A stretch of DNA of 64,000 nt from Apodospora peruviana (lineage: Eukaryota; Ascomycota; Sordariomycetes; Sordariales; Lasiosphaeriaceae). The DNA lies in NCBI GenBank assembly GCA_033439685.1, contig JAUEDM010000009.1, positions 1,550,001-1,614,000 on the forward strand, given 5' to 3'. Made by a program: the position numbers and the translations under genes. The notes under the pieces are model-generated. The model saw only the letters and a program-made list of their open reading frames with translations, had not been told where the DNA came from and ran no database searches. This document shows positions 31,109 to 41,356 of this stretch, piece after piece (the first letter of the stretch is position 1; each line of letters opens with the position of its first letter).

Positions 31109-33272
31109 ATGAAGGACAGCCAAGGAGGCTGGCTATCCAAGCCATTCCTGACCTCATTGTTCCTAGGAATAGGCGGGTTCTTGTACGGCTAGTGAGTTCT
31201 CAGGTCTTACCTTTCAACTTCTCCCCGTTCCCTCTCCCTTGATTTGGCAACCACTAAATAGCTTGTTATCATACTGTAGTGACTCGGGCATCATCACCCC
31301 CTCGCTCGCGCTCTCCTCCTTCGTGCGCTACTTCAACTACCCTAACCCGGCCCTGCGCGGCGCCATCGTGAGCATGTACCAAGCCGGCGCGTGGCTCGGC
31401 AGCGCCTCGGTTGGTATCACTAGTGATCGGCTGGGCAGGAGGAAGGCTATCGCGTTTGGGTGCATCTGGGGTGTCCTGGGAGGCGCCCTGATGTCTGGTG
31501 CTGCCCATGTGGCTATGCGTGAGTCCTACCTATCACGTTGGTGGAAAAAAAGGGGGAAGCTGACAACTAGGTGAAGTGATCGTGGGACGGCTGTTGGTCG
31601 GGTACGCCGTTGGTACGATTACAGGAGTCGCACCAGGTAAGATCCCTCTCAACGAGATGTTTTGTTTTGTCTTGTGTTGCTAACTTTTGACTTAGTATTT
31701 GGCAGTGAGGTGGCGAAGACCAGTGAGCGGGCAAGGATTACGGCTGTGAATCAAATGAGTAGGTCGTGTCCTGTTTTCTTTTTTGCTTTTTCTCCTTTTT
31801 TTTTCTTTGCCCGTTTTTTCTTTGTCCGTTTTTTCGTTGCCCCTTTTTTCTTTTGCCCGTTCTTTCTTTTATATTCTTTATTGTTTGATTTTTCTTGACC
31901 TCCACATACAAAGTTTCGGTGCCGGTGCTAATAACCAGTCAAGTGGTGGCATGGGGCTTCTTCGTCGCGCTCTGGACTGGCGTGGGCGAGAGTAAGTGGA
32001 ATAATCCCAACCAGTGGCGCCTCGGCTTCGCCATCCAAGCCATGCCGGCACTTTTACTGGGCGTTGGTGTCCTGTTCGTCGGCGAATCGCCTCGCTGGCT
32101 CTGTCTCAAGGGCCGTTATGCCGAGGCGGAAAAGGCCTTCCGTGGCTACCACTACAACGGCTCCAACGACGAGTGGTGCAGCACCGAGTTCATGCTGATC
32201 CAGCAGAACATCGAGGAGGAGAGGCAAGCCCACGGCAGGCTCTCGTGGAAAGACTTGTTCAGTACCCCGGCGTTGAGGAAGCGGATGTTTGTGGGCTCCT
32301 TTGTCTGGGCTGCTGCTATGTTGTCTGGTATGTATAGGGTTCTCCATTTGAAGGCTTGACTAACACGTAATCACTGACTTTTTTATGCTCGTGACAGGTA
32401 TCTCCTTTGTGCAGTACTACCAGACCGCCATCTACGCGACTCTCCAGTTCGACGAGGACAGACAGCTTCTAGTCAGCGGCCTCTATGGCTCCATCGCGCC
32501 AGTAGCATGTATCCTATCGCTCTTTTTCGTCGACCGCATTGGCCGTAGGAAGATCCTCATCACGAGCTCCGCGTTGCTGTCGCTATGCTACCTGATCATC
32601 ACCATAATCGCCGCTGTCTTCCCTGCGCGTCCCGGGTTCCCTACCAACGAGGCGGCTCAGCGCGGGCTGATTGCCTGCATCTTTGCTGTGTCAGCCAACT
32701 ATTCGGCACTGCTAGGGCCCATGACGTGGATTATTCCGTACGTCATTTATCCCTTTTGCTGCGTTGGTGTGTTCTGATACTAATATGGCTGGGTTCCAGA
32801 CCCGAGGTCTTCACAACCGAGCTCCGCGCCAAAGCGAATGCCATCGTCCAGGTGATTCACTACTCCATTAGCTTGATCATCACACAGTGCTCTCCCATTG
32901 CCCTCGCTGCCGTGGGGTGGAAGTACTACATCCTGTTTATCCTGACGAACGCGCTGTGCACATTCGTCTTTGCACTTTTCTACCCTGAAACCAAAGGTAT
33001 GTACTTCACCTCCCCAACTTCTACTACGATATTATAGATACAGAGACCCTTTATGAGAGGAGGATGCCACCGTAACTCTTGAAGAGATTGTACTGATATA
33101 CGGGAAAACTGCAGGCAAATCACTGGAGCAGATCGATGAGCTCTTCGGAGACGTCAAGCCCATTACCGAGGCGGATATCGTGGGCCATGGATCAGGCTCG
33201 GAAAAGGGAGGCATGCAGACAACCCATGCTCGCCTTAGTAAAGAAAACGTGAGTGTATAGGTGGTATGTAAT
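31109..33272 (+). CDS. MFS sugar-porter family transporter
   Basis: Eight exons are inferred: 31109-31191, 31280-31518, 31577-31636, 31696-31758, 31914-32327, 32398-32737, 32800-32996, 33115-33272, giving 517 residues with all phases closing. Sugar-porter signatures: YDSGIITPS after helix 1, DRLGRRKAI between helices 2 and 3, GRLLVGYAVG, FVGESPRWL at the end of helix 6, DRIGRRK in the second half, PPEVFTTELRAK and PETKGKSLEQIDELF at the C-terminus. Twelve helices expected; plasma membrane proton symporter. Substrate could be a hexose, a disaccharide or quinate. Intron 4 contains a C/T tandem repeat. The very C-terminus (after HARLSK) is less certain and could involve one more intron. Confidence 0.88.
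31775..31880 (+). repeat. pyrimidine tandem repeat in an intron
   Basis: Four to five imperfect copies of a unit near 17 bp, approximately TTTTTTCTTTGCCCG, fill most of intron 4 of the sugar transporter. The strand is almost pure C/T with single G. It may help splicing as an extended polypyrimidine tract, or simply be a slippage product. Confidence 0.7.
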
Positions 33273-34055
33273 GCAGGACTAGGGAGGCATATTGCCTAGA
33301 GTCGTAGAGTGTAGGACAGAGTGTTACAAGAAGGTAGCGCACCCTATTGTGGCTACAGGCTATTAGCCAGCTTTGTGATCTCTTGGATCCAGGTATAAGA
33401 CACGGTCCTCCGCCGGAAAGGGACAATGGACGTGTATTATTCAGATAAATCCCCGATCGAATGCACACTCATAATGCCTTCCAGCATATAAGATTATGCC
33501 ACTTGACATGCGTATCATGCCCCAGCCGTGTCGGCCGCCCGTGTAACCACCCCTTATTTAATGTCTGGAACTTGTGTAACAACCCACCGTCCATCTCACC
33601 CTTTTGGCTGCCGGCTGAATGCTACCATCCCCGCCCAGACTCGTGATGCTTAACAGTGCTTCATCGGCAGTCAAGGTTCTAGACCGGACGGCGGCCGCCT
33701 GGAATATCAAACCGTTGATAATGCGCGGTTCTACATAATATACGACCATAAGAATCCGCCTTACTCAATAATGCTACTCTCTGCCAATGATTCCATTCAC
33801 AGAAATCAAATTCATTGGCACAACTGCCGGACTGGCTGCAGGTAAGGTACTTTACTCGTCGAATAACTAAAAGAAAATCATGCTCTGTCCAGTAGGAAAT
33901 GAGAATGAATGTGCACTTATTCGGTGCACACTTTTTCCGTCTCCCGGTTGCTGGCGGGATGCATCCTCGTTGAAAGGTCCTCTTCAAAATGTTTTCGACA
34001 TTGCTGCCCAGCAATACATCCACGCTCTCGGATACACTTGTAAACCACCATCCCA
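33273..34055. other. intergenic region, no gene recognised
   Basis: Separates the sugar transporter from the next transporter, both on the plus strand. No domain or RNA gene seen. Confidence 0.4.
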
Positions 34056-36152
34056 ATGGCTCCCACAGAACAGCCCACGGAAGACAACATCATGACTGGA
34101 ACAGATGAGAGAAAAGCCACCATGCTCACCAATGAGCTTCCTCACGAGGATTCAGACCCCGATCATCACGACGCGGATGACGAGAAACGCGACAAGATCT
34201 TGACCCGTCGACTGCTCTGGAGGCTGGACAGAAGGTAAGCCACCACTAAGATCAACACCATCAAAGTACTGACCAAGCTCGTGTGCATCAGGATCCTCCC
34301 AGTCCTCATCCTCCTCGTGCTCTGCTCATTCCTCGACCGCACCAACGTCGGCAACGCGAAGCTGTACAATCTCGAGAAAGACCTCGGCATGACCAATCTC
34401 CAATACCAGCAGGGTCTAGCAGCATTCTATCCTCTCTACATTGCCGCGTAAGCATTTACCTGCTTATTCACGGGGGTGCAATGCACACTGTCAGTGATGA
34501 AGCTAACTCTGCAGCATTGACTCCTCGCAGCGAAGTGCCCAGCAACCTCGTCCTCAAACGAGTTACCCCGCGGATATGGATCGCCTTCTTGACGTTTCTT
34601 TGGGGCCTCTTGTGCATGTGTCTCGGCTTCGTGCACAATTTTGCTCAGTTCATCAGCCTGCGCGCACTTCTTGGTCTGGCCGAGGGTGGGCTTTTTCCTG
34701 CAATGGTAATGTCCATGCTTGCTCCGGTGTTTGCTTCTCGAAGTCAGTCTGCTGACTTGTTATTGTCAAAAGGTCCTCTACCTGTCAGGTATCTATACGA
34801 GATCAGAGCTTGCTCTAAGAATCGGGGTTCTATATACCGCGACGTCTCTGTCGGGCGCATTTGGGGGTACGAATATCTCCGAATCATCTGGCTTTTGGTC
34901 GAATATGTTTTATCCTGACGGATTGGAAACAGGACTTCTAGCTCGAGCTATGGCTGCCATAGGTGACCGTGGCGGTCTCTCCGCCTGGCGGTGGATCTTT
35001 GTTATTGAGGGTCTTTTCGTGAGTTTTACATTGTCCTTCTTTGAGACTGACTGACCTTGTCTAATTAATCCTACCTCAAGACTTTCATAGTCGCGGGTTT
35101 CACATATATCTCTCTACCAAACGATATCCCCTCGGCAAGTTTCTTGTCTGAAGACGAACGTAAGGTTGGCATTCGGCGACTGAGCGGGATTGAACATGGT
35201 ACCGGAAACACGGAACGGTAAGTGTGCCCGGCCACCACACCTTGGATATTGTCGTCTTTATCCTACTAACACAGCACGGCTCATGAAAAGTGACGAAAAG
35301 TTCTCCTTTGCGGAGATCGGCAGAGCAATATTCAGTCCTCAGACCTGGCTGACAGCAGCCGCTTACTTTGGTCTTCTCTCTGGGATCTACTCGTTTGGCC
35401 TGTTTGTGAGTTCACATTCCAACCTTTGTCCTGCAGCTTGACTGATGATATTTGGTAACCATTAGCTTCCTACCATTATAAAGGGGCTCGGATATACCGC
35501 TAACGAAGCCCAGCTGTGGTCCGTGATTCCCTACGCCGTGGCTGCCTGTACTACGCGTGAGCATCCCCCACCCCGACCCTCTGAGCATCCAAAGACTGAG
35601 TCTGTTTGACAGTGGCGGTGGCATTCCTCTCCGACCGCCTTAAAATCCGCGGCATTATGATGCTTTGCACTATGCCTGTGGCTATATTGGGCTATGGCCT
35701 TATCGCCAACATCGGCGCCGACCACCCGCGCGTCAAGTACGGCATGACCTTCCTGATGGCTACCGGAATCTATAGCAGCGTGCCGTGCGTTCTGGCTTGG
35801 CTGTCAAACAACAGCGCGGGTCACTACAAGCGGGCGACGGCTGCGGCGCTACAGCTCGCTGTGGCGAACTGCGGAGGCATCCTCTCTGTGTTTCTGTACC
35901 CCGATGTCGAGGGTCCGGTGTTCTACAAGGGACATACGATTATCTTGGGATTGTTGGTTGGGGGTTGGTTCTCGTGAGTATCCATCTGTCTGTGAACTTT
36001 GATTGGGTGGAAGCTAACTGACCCGACTGTGTAGAATTCTGTGCAACGTGCTTTACTGCGCCAAGATTAATCGAGATAAAGCACGAGGCGGGTATGATAA
36101 GTACCGTGGATATGGGGACGATAGGGAGCCTGCGTTTAGGATGGTCATGTAG
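34056..36152 (+). CDS. MFS permease, anion:cation symporter group (second Dal5/Tna1-like)
   Basis: Ten exons close in phase: 34056-34234, 34292-34447, 34531-34705, 34773-34866, 34933-35018, 35081-35217, 35291-35405, 35466-35556, 35613-35973, 36035-36152; 503 residues. Family marks: CSFLDRTNVGNAKLYNLEKD after helix 1, YPLYIAAEVPSN in helix 3, GLAEGGLFPAMVLYLSG, YTRSELALRIGVLYT, GGLSAWRWIFVIEGL, and NNSAGHYKRATAAALQLAVAN in the second half. The N-terminal 50 residues are acidic and cytoplasmic. Members carry carboxylates such as allantoate, nicotinate or aromatic acids. The gene is convergent with a FAD monooxygenase only 155 bp away, suggesting import and oxidation of one compound; this is inference. 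Confidence 0.88.
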
Positions 36153-36306
36153 ACGCTCTGCAAAGATAGATGGCAGGAGTGTATTTTCGTCTACCTATGT
36201 GGCAGCACCAGTCCTGCCTGAACTTGCGAACTATGAGAATGTACTCCATTATATCCAAATAGACGTACTCGCCAAACCTTTGACTTCATAACGAGACACT
36301 CGTAGC

Positions 36307-37748
36307 CTACTCTGGATACATCTCCTCCCTCCTCGACGTGGACGCCGCATCCCGATCACGGATATACTCTTCCAACGCCAACACCTGATGCTGGCTCCGC
36401 TCCCCCATATCGACGCCCCTCCGCTGTATATATCGCGCGTACCCCATCGTCTCACGCTTCCATTCTTTCCTGTCTATCTTTCCCGAGATATAATCCGCGT
36501 AAATCATGGCATCAAAGGCCGCCTGCGACGTCGACGCTACCGTGTGCGGCCGGAATCCCGCAATCGCATCGCCAATCAGCACCACCTTGCCCCCGAGAAA
36601 CTCGTGCTCGGGACTGATGACGTCCGTGACAGCCTGCACAAAGGGCTTCTTAGCCTTGCAAACGATCTCGGCGAACTGCGGCGGCAGTCTCTCCCGTGCA
36701 ATGGCGCGCTGCGTTTCCCATGCTTTTGGATCGGTCATCCCCGGCGGGACGGTGATCCTCCGGCGCTGGCCATTCCGATCGGTCAGGATCTCATCTAGCT
36801 CGGTTGACCCTTCGGGGAAATTCGTGTAGTAGACAAAGTTGATGAGCCGCTGCCCCGGCTCGACGGTTCCGTTCACACCCGGGATCAGGTACGCGAGGAT
36901 CTGCACCCCCGGCCCGTGGTAGAAAGTGAAGCGTTCTGAAAAAGTCTCGCGCGCTGCCGGGCTGGCTTCGTGCTCGGGGACTGTGCCGCGGAGGGCGCAG
37001 TAGCCGGCATAGGTTCGGTGCATGTTCGGGACGAAGAGGGAGCGAATGGTAGAGCTGGGGCCGTCGGCGCCGACGAGGAGATCGGCGACCAGGGATCCTG
37101 TGGTGGATGGATCGCTGGTGGATTTCCAGTAGACAAGGACGCCACTTGTCCCGTTTTTGTCTGTGAGCTCCTCGACGGCCATCACGGTGCGGTTGTGGTA
37201 GTGAGCGGCGCTGCCGTGGGCCGGGTCGACGGGTGGTACATCACAGTAGAGGCTGGCGAGGCCGTCGTAGTTGGCGCGCATGATGTGGTAGGTCAAGTCC
37301 CACTGACGGCATGTTAGTACTGTTCTCATCAACGACTTCATTGATATAGCTTACCGAGCTCATGTTTTGGACCATGTCCACGGTATGGACCACATTCCCC
37401 TTCCCGTCGAGGTACTGTCTGCGTTTGGAACTGACGGCTATGGGCCGCTTGCAACGGTTGTATCTCTCAAAGAACTCGAGAGAGTCGCCGCCGGCCACGA
37501 TTCCTGCTCCTTGATCGTGCAGCAGGGGCTCAGGGTTCCGCTCCAGTATCGTCGTGTCATGGCCAAGAGCTTTCAGCGCGATGCCCGTGGCGAGTCCTCC
37601 CAGTGATCCGCCGACCTGTCATTATCACTGCTGTTAGCACCAATTCCAATCTCATCAATTGCTGATGATGGCGTTGTCGTACTATCGCGAAGTGGAGTTT
37701 TTCGGGCGATTTGCCCTCTCCTGTGAGTGTTTCCTTGGCGGTCGACAT
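36307..37748 (-). CDS. FAD-dependent aromatic/heterocycle hydroxylase (class A monooxygenase)
   Basis: Three exons (37748-37683, 37615-37355, 37302-36307) give 440 residues. The Rossmann dinucleotide motif is IVGGSLGGLATG near residue 22-33, followed by an acidic strand end in TILERNP. The DG motif appears in LLVGADGPSSTIR, and the GD motif in VLIGDAIAGFRPHTVAST at about residue 350. The FRPHT form and the SWDLTYHIMRANYDGL block recall 2,6-dihydroxypyridine and 6-hydroxynicotinate hydroxylases more than salicylate hydroxylase. No signal peptide; cytosolic, using NAD(P)H and O2. Intron 1 falls right before GG of the Rossmann motif, which is common in fungal members. Its convergent partner is a Dal5/Tna1-type permease. 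Confidence 0.88.
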
Positions 37749-38278
37749 CGTTATATTTGGGGGCTTCAATCAGAGAGTTGACACACACAGCCTGTGGCCC
37801 AGACTTGGGGAAGGGGAGGGGTCATCGTTCAGTTATTCATCGAAGGGAGAGGCCCTCCGGCAGATGCAACCAACAGGGAGCGGCGGAAAGACCGGCAGAT
37901 GACATCAAGGTTCCCATTCCCCAACAGTTCATAATTCGGGGATAAGAGTGCTGACATTGTACCAGATAAGACCTCAGAAACTGTTAATAACAGAGCTATG
38001 CATCACTAACAGATCAGCCTACGTTTGAACATAGGTATTGATTATTGACATTAAACAGAAGCTTGAGTAAACGTAAATACATGAAATTTCCGCTATATAC
38101 GCTATTCTACAGTATATAGGAGCCATCGAGTACTTTACAATGGTCCTAGTGAGACTTCTCAGGACACCTGGCAGCCATCCTGAAACAATTATTTAAGCAG
38201 CAATTTAGGCCCTAGGCGGTGATCGCAAAAGAGGTCACAGATAAGATCCTTGAAAGGGGTTTATAAACTACTTGATCG
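37749..38278. other. intergenic, AT-rich
   Basis: Promoter region of the monooxygenase followed by an AT-rich, gene-free stretch from about 37950 to 38210. No inverted repeat was found here. Confidence 0.4.
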
Positions 38279-38713
38279 CTACTGTTTATTGTGGAATGGT
38301 GTACTAATTGTCTGTCTTGTTGCCGAATATGCTCTACCAGATCCTGAAGTAATGCGACGACTTCGGCATATCGCTCGAGACGGAATCCTTCCACGCCTCC
38401 AGGCGAGCCAAGCTCGAAAGGCGGCCACACCCAGACTTGAGATTCCGATGGCGATGGAGATGAGAAGCGCAGCTAGGGCCACGATGAAAGTGTGGCTCTC
38501 CGAGGTCTGCCACTTTATCCACCGCTCCAGCTTGTTGCGGGCTGGCCGGCTAAGTACAAAGCTGTGTAGGTCTGCTAGTCGCTTTCTCCAGTAGACATAC
38601 TTCAGATCATCGGTAGCGCCGCCGTTGTCGTCGAAGACACCGTACCCTTCCGGCTGGCCGCAGTCCTCGTCAAAGTTACACTTGGCGACGATGCGTAAAG
38701 CCGGAAAGAACCT
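38279..38713 (-). pseudogene. 3' fragment of a gene ending in a C-terminal membrane helix
   Basis: On the minus strand an open frame of about 144 codons runs from a possible acceptor (CTCCAG at about 38712-38717) to a stop at 38279-38281, with no start codon. It reads AKCNFDEDCGQPEGYGVF, then a charged helix (YVYWRKRLADLHSF), then one hydrophobic helix (HTFIVALAALLISIAIGISS) and a basic tail. Fungal proteins with a C-terminal helix of this sort exist in large Sordariomycete families of unknown role. No exon for the N-terminal part can be found upstream on this strand, because the adjoining bases carry a plus-strand kinase fragment. I therefore call it a truncated remnant. Confidence 0.5.
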
Positions 38714-38730
38714 GGAGCGTCAGGTCAGCT

Positions 38731-39675
38731 TTGAGATTCCCACTTTTTCCCAAGGAATATGACAGCGACGGAGGTGGCCAAGGCCCCCTTGGTTTTCATA
38801 AGAACAAGAATAGGGATGTCGTCAGTCCGGTCAAAACGCTCGCCGAAGGATGGCTTTGCGAGCTCAAGCCGCAGCAACCGCTGCAACAGGAGAACACCCA
38901 GATAGTGAAGCTGTACGGCGCCGAAACGCGCCGTAGGGAGCTGCACATAGGACCCATCGAAGCCACAAGCCTGGCGGAAACAGGCGTATGGCGACAAATC
39001 GACTCGGACATGTTTGCCGCCGACCTGAACGACGCGCGGCGTATCCTTTGGGGCATATCGTCTGCGCTACAATACATGCACTCGCTCATAGTGCACAACG
39101 ATGTCAAACCCGCAAAAGTCCTCTACTCACGCGACTCTAGTTCTAGGGACCCCGTGCTTTGTGACTTTGGCCTCTCAACCACAGTCGGAGACCCGCCGTC
39201 CAATGGCGGCACCCCTTGGTATATCGCGCCCGAGTATTTGGCCAGCAAGCAGCGCGGGCCGCCCTCGGACATCTGGGCGCTCGCCGTCACCATGCTGTAC
39301 CCCGTAGGCGCAACGATCCTGCCCGACGTCCTCTCCAACCGACATCACCCTAGGCATACAGACTGGATAATCGCCGACATCAACCGCTCTCACCCTTCTG
39401 CCTCCGCCCCCGCCGCTGAGGTCGATTCGTCTTACACTGCGTCAGGAACCCAGTCGGCCGCTAACAAGTTTAGTGCGTGGCTTATCGAGGTCAACCAAAT
39501 GACATATGACCCCAATCTTAATGTGGACGACGATCATAGAGACCTTATCACCCTGATGCTGGAGCCGGACCCGTCAAAACGGGTTACAGCCGAGGAATTA
39601 TTAACCAGTAGAATAATTATCTATCCGTCCATGAGACACCTTGACTGCTATTTGCAGGGTTTAGTCTACTTTTGA
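38731..39675 (+). pseudogene. degenerate protein kinase, N-lobe broken
   Basis: The frame of about 314 codons has no ATG until Met94, and no glycine-rich loop or VAIK lysine can be seen. The C-lobe is recognisable: catalytic loop HNDVKPAKVL at 122-131 (Asp124 present, but the Mg-binding Asn replaced by Lys), DFG at 145-147, PEYLA, and DIWALAVTMLY. A late block DPSKRVTAEELLTS closes the domain. The missing N-lobe, missing start and replaced Asn argue for a dead gene, though upstream exons not seen cannot be excluded; a pseudokinase is the alternative. It lies head-on against the membrane-helix fragment at 38279-38713. Confidence 0.6.
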
Positions 39676-40029
39676 ATGTCAGCCAATACCACTGCCGTTA
39701 TATTGCCATTGTCGAGACTGCACGTGAGTATGGTGGATGGAGCTGCTGAGCTGTCGAATGCGATGTTGGAGTATGCGGTGAGGGAGGTCCAGGGCCAATT
39801 GATATCGAAACGGTCTACAGTGTCCTGCGCTCTTGGACCACAAAGCTGATACACTAACTCTCCTCCAAGGTTGGATTCCCCGCGTTTATTAAGTACAGGC
39901 AAATGGTGAAGAGTTCAAGCAGCTTAGACTAACCTCCTCCAGTACCTAAATACCCGCCGCCCCCTGCTTCCCACGGCTCTTAGAGGAATGCGTGGGCCGA
40001 GAGCCTCTCTCCCGAGTTGGTCCAAACTG
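39676..40029. other. intergenic with a minus-strand frame of unknown status
   Basis: A minus-strand frame of about 78 codons (39902-39666) overlaps the 3' end of the kinase remnant by ten bases. It has no domain I know. It may belong to the same decayed segment. Confidence 0.25.
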
Positions 40030-40605
40030 TCACGGGACTAGACCGAAGGTTGAGCCGTGATACAAACCCTGACACGCTGAACACCCCCACTCATCGAAAG
40101 ACCTATACCATCGGCGCTCCGCCGTCTGAAAATGCACTTCTTTTGCAGGCTCATCCGGACTTAGACATCCCGGCTTTTTACAGCCCGTAAACCTCTTAAG
40201 GGTACAGTATTCTGTGAACTCGGCGTCTGGCACCAGTTTCTTCGCTTTTCTTAATTCGGTAGACTTGCATGTTAGACACACATCTCGGGGCCGCTTAGTA
40301 TCATTATAATTCCGCTTACAGTCTCGGCAAGTACCGCAGCCTCGATCTTGTTCGACCCCTCCCTAGTATTGTCCTTATTTACTTTGGATAGGCTACAGAA
40401 TGGGTTCTTACAGCCATCGTGGCCGGCGACGACGGGGTATAGCTAGCGTAAACCGGTTCCAGACCGCTTTAACGCCGGAGATTCGTTCTCTAACAACGTC
40501 TTTATTTCTAGCGTAAGTAGTTATAGCATTTGCTACCTCATCTCTTAATGCTAGTTGTGACGAGCCAGTGCAATGACCCAAACCATTACACCAAACCCCC
40601 CTCAA
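40030..40605 (-). pseudogene. cysteine-rich zinc-finger-like gene remnant
   Basis: A minus-strand frame from about 40365 to 40030 encodes about 110 residues with ten cysteines: RGCGTCRDC, DVCLTCK, TEYC, FTGCKKPGC and GCSACQG, all typical of zinc ligands. Upstream a second frame (40605-40408) ends in an Arg-rich tail, PRRRRPRW. A GTAAGA...CTAG intron-like stretch separates the two, but joining there puts the frames out of phase. So either an exon is missed or the gene is broken. The family is unknown to me; a transposon-linked origin is possible given the setting. Confidence 0.4.
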
Positions 40606-41356
40606 TCACAAAAGGATGCCAGAATACCAAAGGTGCTAACATTCGGAATTCTAATGGGTTATATACCGTTGATGGTCGCAATCAATTCAATCAAGACTCA
40701 ATCGCATCGACCGTCACACTAGTATTCCTTAAGGATGCCGACGGATCTTAAGTTTCGTTGTAATTGGGTTATTTAGTTGCAAATAACTTTTATTATATGC
40801 TGTTAAAATGAAATATAGTTGGTTAAATGCTTAAAACACCAGTACGGTGTTATGCCCCGAACCGACTAGGCCGCGCAGCGACAGCGGTGGGCGCACCAGG
40901 CTCGAGTTGAGCAGTACAGTACATAACCCACTGGATTCTAAGTCCTGGCAACTTAGAATTCTGAACTCAGTTGGTTGTGGGTCAATTGGGCACGGGTATG
41001 GCATCTTATTCAAGAGAAGGTTGTCTGGGCCAGACCTGGTTATATGCCATGACCAGGTCTGGCCATACCCTGGTCAGGCTGGATCCTGCCAAGGTCTAGC
41101 CTGACGACGGTTTACCGTAACACTGTTATATATTCATCCTAGAAAGCTTATATACAGCTCGGATTGCAACTGGCATTATCTTTAAGATTCTGCATCTGCT
41201 TAAGAACATCCGGACTAATTAAACGTGAAATCAGACATTTCGTAAGTGTATATAAATACAGATATGTCATCAATCTATACCTTAAATATTTGATGTTAGG
41301 GGTATCATCGTAACTTCATTAAACCAAATCACATGTAAGGCCATATTTAAATACAG
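40606..41356. other. AT-rich, hairpin-rich non-coding segment
   Basis: No gene is seen. The GC content is low except around 40850-40920 and 41020-41110. The inverted repeats at 40835-41105 are listed separately. Confidence 0.5.
40835..41105. repeat. cluster of perfect hairpins (foldback-like element)
   Basis: Several perfect inverted repeats follow one another: AACACC/GGTGTT at 40835-40851; ACCCAC/GTGGGT at 40926-40931 and 40977-40982, enclosing ATTCTAAGT/ACTTAGAAT at 40935-40943 and 40951-40959; GGGTATGGC/GCCATACCC at 40994-41002 and 41062-41070, overlapping GGCCAGACCTGGT/ACCAGGTCTGGCC at 41028-41040 and 41052-41064; and GTCAGGCT/AGCCTGAC at 41073-41080 and 41098-41105. The 13-bp arms with an 11-nt loop are far beyond chance. 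It could be a foldback transposon, a SINE-like element or a structured RNA locus. Confidence 0.7.
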
